From assembly GCA_027325115.1 (NCBI GenBank), contig DAHWFG010000069.1, positions 1 through 5,159 on the forward strand: 5,159 bases of DNA, given 5' to 3'. Numbering within the stretch: position 1 is the stretch's first letter; every line of letters begins with the position of its first letter. The stretch comes from JAKBCQ01 sp021807585 (GTDB taxonomy: Bacteria; Planctomycetota; Planctomycetia; Isosphaerales; Isosphaeraceae). Below the pieces are notes generated by a model that was not told the origin of the DNA, ran no database searches, and saw only the letters and a list, made by a program, of their open reading frames with translations. This document shows positions 1-5,159 of the stretch, piece after piece. Both the position numbers and the translations under genes were made by a program.

Positions 1-1662
1 TATCGCCTGACGATCGGCGCGATCCCCTTGGCCGAAGAGGTTTTCACCCTGGGCGGCAGACGCGGCGAAACCGTCGGCTTCGAATTCCGCGGCGGCACGC
101 TCGACCGACCCGCGGTCGGCGCTCAAACTTTGATATCCGAAACGAATCGATTTCATCAATTTCTTAAACTCAACACAGCAACGCTCGGTTTGATTCAATC
201 ATCCGAAACGCCGTTGGATCTCGATACGCCCTCGGCGATCGCTCTTGGCGATTACCCCGAGCTGCGCGAGCCTGTCGACCCCGCCGCGGCCCCCGTTCGC
301 GCGGTCCCTCCCGTCGTCTTCAACGGCCGAATCGATCCCGCGGGAGACGAGGATCGCTATGTCGTTACGGTCAAGCCGGGTACGAACCTGCGGATCGCGC
401 TCGAAGCCGCGGAATTGGGCTCGGCGGTCGACGGTCAACTGAAAATCATCGGTTTAAACGATTCGGTCCTCGCGACCGCGGACGACTCGACGCGTCCCCC
501 GCTCGCCCCCAACACTCCGCAACTCGTCTCGCCCGATCCTTCGCTCAACCTCACAGTTCCCTCGAATACGAACGAAATTACAGTCGTCGTACACGAACTT
601 GTCGGCCGCGGCGGAATCGGCTACGCGTACCGGCTGATCGTCGAACCCGCTCCCCCGCCGCTCAAGCTCGCGCTCACACAACCCGAGATGAACATACATA
701 GAAACGGCACGCTTCTGATTCCCGTCACGCGTTCCGGGGATCTCTCGCCGCTCGAACTGAAAGCGATCGACCTTCCCAAAGGTTTGATCGCCCGCCCGGC
801 GCGATTCGCCGAGGGACAAACGACGAGCGTCGTATCGCTCGCGGCGGCGGATCTATCGTTCCCCGCGTCGAACGCTCGAATCGTCGCCGAACGACCGAAC
901 GCCGATCCCAAAGCGGGTCCGATCGTCGTCGACTCTTACGCGACGATTGTTTATGCGAAAGAGGGAAATTCGCCGACGAATCTCAACGATCAGCGCGGGT
1001 TTTTCATCGCTCCCACGAGCGTATCGCCCGTTTCGTTTGAATCTCCCGAGAACGCGATCGAGCTTGTTCAAGGCTTTGATTTTGCGGTGACGATCACGAC
1101 CAAACGAAACGCGGGCGCCGACGGAGCGCTCGCGATCAACGCGGTCGCGTCGTCGGTTCCTCCAGGTCTGGGGGTTGTCGCGGGCCGGATCGCCGACAAG
1201 GCGAACGAAGGCTCGTGCAAGGTCAACGCCGCGGTGAACGCCAAACTCGGCCTCGCGACGATCGGGCTCGAAGCCAAAGGGAAAATCGGCGGCAAAGATC
1301 TGGCGTTCGATATTCCCGCGATCACGTTGAACGTCGTTCGACCCGCTTCGATCGCGCTCAAAACTCCGACGATCGAAATCAAGCCCGGCCAAACGATCGA
1401 ACTCAAAGGAGAACTTCAGCGCAAGCCGCCGTTCATCGCGGCGGCGACCGCGACGATCAAAGGCCTTCCCGCGGGCCTCAAGGCCGAACCGACGACCGTC
1501 GCGGCGAACGCATCGGAATTCACGTTCAAGATCGTCGCCGACCCCAAGGCCGCCGCGGCGACGTCGAACGCGACCGTCTCGATCTCGTTCAAGATCAACG
1601 ACAAAGATTATAACGACACGCCGCCGGCGAGCTTCGCCGTCAAAGTTATTCCGGCGAAATAA
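1..1662 (+). CDS. Secreted PPC-domain / Ig-like multi-domain protein, 3' part (start lies left of window)
   Basis: The frame is open from base 1 and ends at TAA 1660-1662, giving 553 visible residues; the N-terminus is missing. The first residues (YRLTIGAIP) resemble the last strand of a PPC domain and are followed by LGGRRGETV (about 18-26), a segment recurrent in planctomycete exported proteins. A complete PPC domain follows at about residues 102-216 (bases 304-648), with the typical NGRI, GDEDRY and closing YRLIVEPA elements; the usual EPND motif just before it reads EPVD here. The rest, about 220-553, is rich in beta strands, prolines and valines, and looks like three further Ig-like sandwich modules at roughly 220-320, 335-446 and 447-552, the last two without a family I can name. 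No catalytic motif, transmembrane helix or sorting signal is visible at the C-terminus. The role is probably structural or binding, outside the cytoplasm. It lies 45 bases before the cytochrome-WD40 gene on the same strand, so an operon is likely. The family is well supported; the exact function is unknown. Confidence 0.85.
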   Translation, partial: YRLTIGAIPLAEEVFTLGGRRGETVGFEFRGGTLDRPAVGAQTLISETNRFHQFLKLNTATLGLIQSSETPLDLDTPSAIALGDYPELREPVDPAAAPVRAVPPVVFNGRIDPAGDEDRYVVTVKPGTNLRIALEAAELGSAVDGQLKIIGLNDSVLATADDSTRPPLAPNTPQLVSPDPSLNLTVPSNTNEITVVVHELVGRGGIGYAYRLIVEPAPPPLKLALTQPEMNIHRNGTLLIPVTRSGDLSPLELKAIDLPKGLIARPARFAEGQTTSVVSLAAADLSFPASNARIVAERPNADPKAGPIVVDSYATIVYAKEGNSPTNLNDQRGFFIAPTSVSPVSFESPENAIELVQGFDFAVTITTKRNAGADGALAINAVASSVPPGLGVVAGRIADKANEGSCKVNAAVNAKLGLATIGLEAKGKIGGKDLAFDIPAITLNVVRPASIALKTPTIEIKPGQTIELKGELQRKPPFIAAATATIKGLPAGLKAEPTTVAANASEFTFKIVADPKAAAATSNATVSISFKINDKDYNDTPPASFAVKVIPAK

Positions 1663-1690
1663 CTTTTATAACACGGCATACAATCGCTCG

Positions 1691-1696
1691 AGGGAG
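1691..1696 (+). promoter_or_regulatory. Ribosome binding site of the cytochrome c-WD40 gene
   Basis: AGGAG within AGGGAG-type purine tract (sequence read: AGGGAG) lies 11 bases before ATG 1708. A second in-frame ATG at 1720 would be 23 bases away, and using it would remove the Arg of the signal peptide n-region. The site therefore favours 1708 as the start. Confidence 0.6.
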
Positions 1697-1707
1697 TTTT
1701 ATCGCTT

Positions 1708-3204
1708 ATGAATCGCATTATGTTTCTCATTTGCTTATCAATCACGATCTTGGGCGCGAACCTGATCCAAACGTCGTTCGCCGACGACGCCAAACCCGCG
1801 GCGAAACCCGACGCCAAACCCGCCGAAACAAAGAACGCCAAACCCGCGCCGAAGACCGAAGCCAAACCCGCGCCGAACTCCGCGGCGCGTCCCGCGACGA
1901 GTTTCATGAAAGAAGTCGCGCCGATCTTGGTTCAAAATTGCATCGCGTGTCATAATCCTAAAAAGTCGGAAAGTAAATATATTATGACAAACTTTAAACA
2001 GCTCGCCAAAGGAGGGCGTCAAGGGGAGGGTTTGACTCTTGAACCCGGCGACCCCGACGCGAGCTACCTGGTCGAGTTGATTCGTCCCGCTGGATCGCCC
2101 CGCATGCCTTATAAGCAAGACCCGCTCCTTCCCGAGCAGATCGCGACGATCGAACGCTGGGTGAAGGACGGAGCGAAATACGACGGCGCGACCCCCGACG
2201 AGGATTGGACCGCGGTGCTGAGGCGATCGATCGTCGTCGACATCCCCGAAACGTATCCCGCTCCCACTCCGATCACCGCGATCGCATTCAGCCCCGACGG
2301 AACGTCGATTGATACCTCGGGTTATCATGAGATCAACTTTTGGAACATCGCCGACGGCGCGGCGACGCGGCGGCTCCGCGGGCTCGCCGAGCGGGTGTAC
2401 AAGATCGCTTATAGCCCCGACGGCAAATGGCTCGCGACGGCTTCGGGAGATCCAGGCCAATTCGGTTCGGTCAAGCTGTGGATCGCCGAGGCGGCGGGCG
2501 GAGGCAAGCCCGCCCGCGATCTGCTCGAAACGGGCGATTGCGTTTTCGCGGTCGCGTTCAGTCCCGACAATCGTCTGGTGGCGGCCGCGGGCGCCGATCG
2601 GACGCTCCGCGTTTGGGAGGTTGAATCGGGCAAGCTCACGGCGCAGATCGAGGATCACGCCGATTTGATCCTCGATCTCGCCTTCAGTCCCGACGGCCAA
2701 AAAATCGCCACGGCGAGCCGCGATAAAACGAGCAAGGTGTTCGACCTGAAAACCAAAGAAGCCGTTTCCACCTTTCCAGGACACAACGAAACCGTTTACT
2801 CGGTCACGTTCAGCCAGGACGGCAAGTCGGTGATGTCCGCGGGGGGCGACAACCGCGTCCGCGTGTGGAACCCTGGCGACGACGCTCGTCAGATTCGCGA
2901 GATCGGCGGTTTCGGCGGTCCCGTGTTCCAGATCAAGCTCACCCCCGACGGTAAACAATTGCTCGCGTGTGGACAGGATCAAATCGTCCGAGTCTTTGAT
3001 GCGATCGGCGGCGCACCCGTGCGAACGATGCAGGGACACCGCGACTGGGTTTACTCCGTTGCGGTATCTCCCGACGGCAAATCGATCACTTCGGGAAGTT
3101 GGGACGGCGAGGCTCGCATCTGGAACCTCGCCGACGGCAAGCTGTTGCGCACGATCGTCGCCGCGCCGGGCTACAAACCCGCGAACGCGACCGCTGCGAA
3201 ATGA
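1708..3204 (+). CDS. Secreted cytochrome c (PSCyt1-like) domain fused to a seven-blade WD40 propeller
   Basis: Complete gene of 498 residues, ATG 1708 to TGA 3202-3204. Residues 1-25 form a Sec-type signal peptide: Arg3, a hydrophobic core, and a probable cut after SFA before DD. Cys9 has no lipobox around it. Residues 28-59 are a flexible Ala/Lys/Pro linker made of four octapeptides. Residues about 67-160 match planctomycete cytochrome c domains: heme motif CIACH with Cys78, Cys81 and axial ligand His82, GDPDASYL near 115, PRMPY with Met133 as likely second heme ligand, and a closing ERWVKDGA helix. Seven WD40 repeats follow, starting near 187, 230, 278, 320, 362, 405 and 447; most contain a FSPDG-type turn and a W/F-N/D/E/I end. 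Seven blades would close one propeller. Heme attachment implies function outside the cytoplasmic membrane, in electron transfer or redox sensing with the propeller as partner platform; that role is inferred, since these fusions are largely uncharacterised. It is probably co-transcribed with the PPC gene. Confidence 0.93.
   Translation: MNRIMFLICLSITILGANLIQTSFADDAKPAAKPDAKPAETKNAKPAPKTEAKPAPNSAARPATSFMKEVAPILVQNCIACHNPKKSESKYIMTNFKQLAKGGRQGEGLTLEPGDPDASYLVELIRPAGSPRMPYKQDPLLPEQIATIERWVKDGAKYDGATPDEDWTAVLRRSIVVDIPETYPAPTPITAIAFSPDGTSIDTSGYHEINFWNIADGAATRRLRGLAERVYKIAYSPDGKWLATASGDPGQFGSVKLWIAEAAGGGKPARDLLETGDCVFAVAFSPDNRLVAAAGADRTLRVWEVESGKLTAQIEDHADLILDLAFSPDGQKIATASRDKTSKVFDLKTKEAVSTFPGHNETVYSVTFSQDGKSVMSAGGDNRVRVWNPGDDARQIREIGGFGGPVFQIKLTPDGKQLLACGQDQIVRVFDAIGGAPVRTMQGHRDWVYSVAVSPDGKSITSGSWDGEARIWNLADGKLLRTIVAAPGYKPANATAAK
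1789..1884 (+). repeat. 24-base tandem repeat, four copies, encoding an AKPA octapeptide linker
   Basis: The 11-mer GCCAAACCCGC occurs at 1789, 1813, 1837 and 1861, exactly 24 bases apart and in frame. It encodes four octapeptides, AKPAAKPD, AKPAETKN, AKPAPKTE and AKPAPNSA (residues 28-59). The first half of each unit is conserved at the DNA level and the second half has diverged. The array joins the signal peptide to the cytochrome domain and should be an extended, positively charged spacer. Copy number may vary between strains through slippage. Confidence 0.9.
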
Positions 3205-3210
3205 GGAGGT

Positions 3211-3226
3211 CGATCGTTAACGATCG
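3211..3226. repeat. Perfect 16-base palindrome CGATCGTTAACGATCG
   Basis: Two CGATCG hexamers flank a TTAA centre, 7 bases after the stop codon of the WD40 gene. As RNA it could form a 6-bp stem with a UUAA loop on either strand, but no T-tract follows on the plus side (CATAAGATCG). It could be a weak or factor-assisted bidirectional terminator, a protein binding site, or a chance product of the high CGATCG density here. Confidence 0.5.
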
Positions 3227-3271
3227 CATAAGATCGATACAATTAGATATGATCGCCTCTTCTAAACGTAA

Positions 3272-3291
3272 CGCCGGCGAATATCGCGGCG
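3272..3291 (-). terminator. Possible weak terminator hairpin for the Ig-repeat gene
   Basis: CGCC, a bulged G, then GCGA pairs with TCGC-GGCG across an ATA loop, giving 8 base pairs with one bulge. Read on the minus strand, the stem lies about 80 bases after the stop codon of the Ig-repeat gene and is followed by TTACGTTT, a poor T-rich tail. The placement fits termination, but the bulge and broken T-tract make this tentative. Confidence 0.3.
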
Positions 3292-3371
3292 AGCGGGACG
3301 ATCAAACCATCCAAATATGGATATTGATATCGTATCGCGAGAATAGACGCCGATCAAGGCGCGATCCGCGG

Positions 3372-5159
3372 CTAAATTCGTGGGCGGTCGAATCGATGAA
3401 GCGAGAGGGATCGGCCGCGCGTCTCGAATCGGCTTTGATTTTTATCATTGAAATAAGAGATCGGGTGAATTCTTCCTACATGAACAATCGGCGAATCAGC
3501 CTCTAAAAAGTTCCGATCGCCCGTGTAACTCGCCTGGAAAAACCCGCCGTGCGCTCGGAAATACGGAAGATCGAAAACCGCGAATCCGTCGGACAGTCGT
3601 GCGGTTCTAAGCGGCCTACCCCCTTCCATGAAGTTCACCACTCCCGCGGGAGCGATCGAAGCCGGATCTGAAGAGGCGACGGTATCGATCAACTGCACGC
3701 CATATCCGGAACCAAAGGGGATGATCAGAGCGATAAACGAATTCACGCTCGCCGCGGGGACGACGGTTTGGAACAAAGGGTTCGACGTCGAAGGTGTGAA
3801 ATCGCCTCCGCCGCCATAGGACGCGGTGATCGGTAAAGCTTTCCCCGCCGCGACGAATCGGACCGCGATCGAAGCGGCGCCATTGATAAGGGTCCCGTAC
3901 CCCAAGACCGTCGATCCCAGGTAAAACGTCACGACGCCCGAAGGCGTTTGAGCAACCGGGTCCTGGGCATCGACCGTCGCGGTGAGATTCACCAGGCCTC
4001 CGACAGCCGACCGGTCCATCGAACTTGTCAACGTCACGTTCACAAGAGATGGAAAGCTTTGGATATAAGTCGGCGGCGAATTATAGACGTCGAGCGGCGA
4101 ACTCTCCGAACTTGTAAAGAGAGCGTTACCCGAATAGAAGGCGTGAACGAGCTGAGATCCCGCAGCGAGATCGGTCGTGGTGAAAACCGCGGTTCCATTC
4201 ACCAGCGGCGCGAGGCCGAGAAACCGCGCTCCGTCATAGAACGAGACGTCGCCTTGCGGCGGGCTTGCGGGCCCCGAATCGCCCGGCGTCGCATATACCG
4301 ATGCATATAAAGATGTCGATTGTCCGAAAACGGGGGTTTCATCGGGGGAGAGACGCAACCCGATGGAAGTACCAACTTTATTAACATAATTATATGGAGG
4401 ATAATATTGATAGGATTGGTAGTTCGAGTCTCCGCTGTAAACCGCGACGATCGGATTATTTCCAGGATTGAGGATCGCATCGGGGATATCGATCGTCGCC
4501 GTCCCCGCGGAAAGGTTCGCGTAACCAATCAAAACATTTCGATCGTAGAAGGAGATCGTCCCCGTCGGGGGAGCGAGATCGGGCGAAGCGACGGCCTCGC
4601 CGTCCGCTAAAGCGGTGAATTGAACCGACCGACTTCCCGCCGTCGTCGACGACGACGTCACAGCAACATAAACATAACCTTGATTAACCGTCACCTGAAC
4701 GGCGGACGACGAGGCCGGAGTATAATTCGCATCGCCTTGATAGGCCGCTACGATATCGTAGACGCCGATCGATAGAGCGTCGAGATGAAAAACGACGACG
4801 CCGTTTTCGATCGTCGCGGTCGCCAATTCTCTCGATCCGTCGTACAAAACAATGTCGCCCGTCGGCGCCGGGGCGCCGTTATACGGTGAAATCACATCAG
4901 ATGTGAGATCGACTGGAAAACCATAATTTATAGTTATATTATTACCTTCACCATTGAAATTAATCGCCGCGCCCGGAACCGTCCGCGCGACTTCGATCGT
5001 CGAAACATTCGACGCACTCGCGTTGAAATCGGCGTCCGCCACAAAAACGGCGTGAAGAACGTCCGAACCCGCGGGAAGGCTCGACATCGTGAAATCGGCG
5101 ACCCCGTTATTCGCGACGATCGACGCGAGCAAGGTCGAACCGTCGTAAAAATCGATCAA
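3372..5159 (-). CDS. Tandem Ig-like (group 3 type) repeat surface protein, 3' part (start lies right of window)
   Basis: The minus-strand frame is open from 5159 to TAG at 3374-3372, giving 595 visible residues. The first codon here is TTG (Leu) inside a repeat, not a true start. Six Ig-like repeats of 85-100 residues are seen: a partial one at 1-58, then about 62-158, 161-247, 263-358, 371-467 and 470-562. Most repeats carry a FYDG-type strand (G-x-V/I-x-F-Y-D-G), an NGxAxF strand, and a YxGDxNF/Y motif near the end, as in bacterial Ig-like group 3 domains of cell-surface proteins. Repeats are strongly diverged, so no recent duplication is evident. A Tyr/Asn-rich linker (248-260) separates repeats 3 and 4. 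The last 33 residues form a basic, non-Ig tail with no membrane helix or known sorting motif. The likely role is an extended stalk or adhesin-like protein outside the cell; ligand and enzyme domains, if any, lie outside the window. It is convergent with the cytochrome gene and so separately transcribed. Confidence 0.85.
   Translation of the reverse strand: MIDFYDGSTLLASIVANNGVADFTMSSLPAGSDVLHAVFVADADFNASASNVSTIEVARTVPGAAINFNGEGNNITINYGFPVDLTSDVISPYNGAPAPTGDIVLYDGSRELATATIENGVVVFHLDALSIGVYDIVAAYQGDANYTPASSSAVQVTVNQGYVYVAVTSSSTTAGSRSVQFTALADGEAVASPDLAPPTGTISFYDRNVLIGYANLSAGTATIDIPDAILNPGNNPIVAVYSGDSNYQSYQYYPPYNYVNKVGTSIGLRLSPDETPVFGQSTSLYASVYATPGDSGPASPPQGDVSFYDGARFLGLAPLVNGTAVFTTTDLAAGSQLVHAFYSGNALFTSSESSPLDVYNSPPTYIQSFPSLVNVTLTSSMDRSAVGGLVNLTATVDAQDPVAQTPSGVVTFYLGSTVLGYGTLINGAASIAVRFVAAGKALPITASYGGGGDFTPSTSNPLFQTVVPAASVNSFIALIIPFGSGYGVQLIDTVASSDPASIAPAGVVNFMEGGRPLRTARLSDGFAVFDLPYFRAHGGFFQASYTGDRNFLEADSPIVHVGRIHPISYFNDKNQSRFETRGRSLSLHRFDRPRI

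Larger units (their letters stand above)
3205..3371. other. Convergent intergenic region
   Basis: These 167 bases separate the 3' ends of the cytochrome-WD40 gene (plus) and the Ig-repeat gene (minus). The stretch is less GC-rich than the genes and holds several inverted repeats: a 16-base palindrome at 3211-3226, an imperfect stem-loop at 3272-3291, and a short ATCCA/TGGAT pair at 3309-3322. No canonical hairpin followed by a long T run is present for either direction. I see no RNA gene or convincing ORF here. Confidence 0.6.

Noticed and set aside
28..30. TTG as the start of the first gene
   Set aside because: The frame is open back to base 1, and those codons encode YRLTIGAIP, which matches the end of a PPC domain, so the true start lies outside the window.
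853..1392. Minus-strand frame opposite the PPC gene
   Set aside because: It is a shadow frame with Arg/Asp-rich low-information sequence and no ribosome binding site I could support.
1679..1684. TACAAT, a possible -10 box in the 45-base gap before the WD40 gene
   Set aside because: No -35-like element stands at the right distance, and the short gap suits co-transcription better.
1738..3039. 433-codon open frame on the minus strand opposite the WD40 gene
   Set aside because: It is antisense to a gene with clear domains. Its product is rich in Arg and Asp with no recognisable fold, as expected from the shadow of a GC-rich gene.
3249..3506. Plus-strand frame starting at ATG 3249, within a longer open frame from 3099
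   Set aside because: It has no ribosome binding site at a usable distance (AGGAGGT is 38 bases upstream), its composition is Arg-rich, and its second half is antisense to the end of the Ig-repeat gene.
3948..4610. Plus-strand frames opposite the Ig-repeat gene
   Set aside because: They lie antisense to well-defined Ig-like repeats, have Arg-rich composition and resemble no family.

Overview
The window looks like chromosomal DNA of a member of the Planctomycetota. The clearest evidence is the central gene: a secreted protein with a planctomycete-type cytochrome c domain (PSCyt1-like) fused to a seven-bladed WD40 propeller. It follows a gene carrying the pre-peptidase C-terminal (PPC) domains and the 'LGGRRGET' element common in large planctomycete secreted proteins. 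The DNA is moderately GC-rich, with AT-rich islands and many CGATCG hexamers. I cannot place it to genus.

Layout: (1) Positions 1-1662, plus strand, hold the 3' part of a gene for a secreted multi-domain beta-sandwich protein. It shows the end of one PPC domain, one complete PPC domain and a tail of Ig-like modules, and its start lies left of the window. (2) After a 45-base gap with a purine-rich ribosome binding site comes the complete cytochrome c-WD40 gene, 1708-3204, plus strand. The two are probably co-transcribed. (3) Positions 3205-3371 form a short convergent intergenic region with a perfect 16-base palindrome and a second imperfect stem-loop. (4) Positions 3372-5159, minus strand, hold the 3' part of a gene for a tandem Ig-like (group 3 type) repeat protein. 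Five complete repeats and one partial repeat are visible, and its start lies right of the window.

How they may work together: all three products appear to be exported or surface proteins, although a signal peptide is visible only in the middle one. The PPC protein and the cytochrome-propeller protein belong to families often found near each other in planctomycetes, alongside DUF1549/DUF1553/DUF1501 genes, and their role there is undefined. The Ig-repeat protein is convergent and need not be related in function. I see no RNA genes, insertion sequences, CRISPR arrays, phage genes or attachment sites. I found no clearly undescribed system. The points most worth a second look are the CGATCG excess, the palindrome between the convergent genes, the octapeptide linker repeat, the AT-rich islands and the odd basic tail of the Ig-repeat protein.
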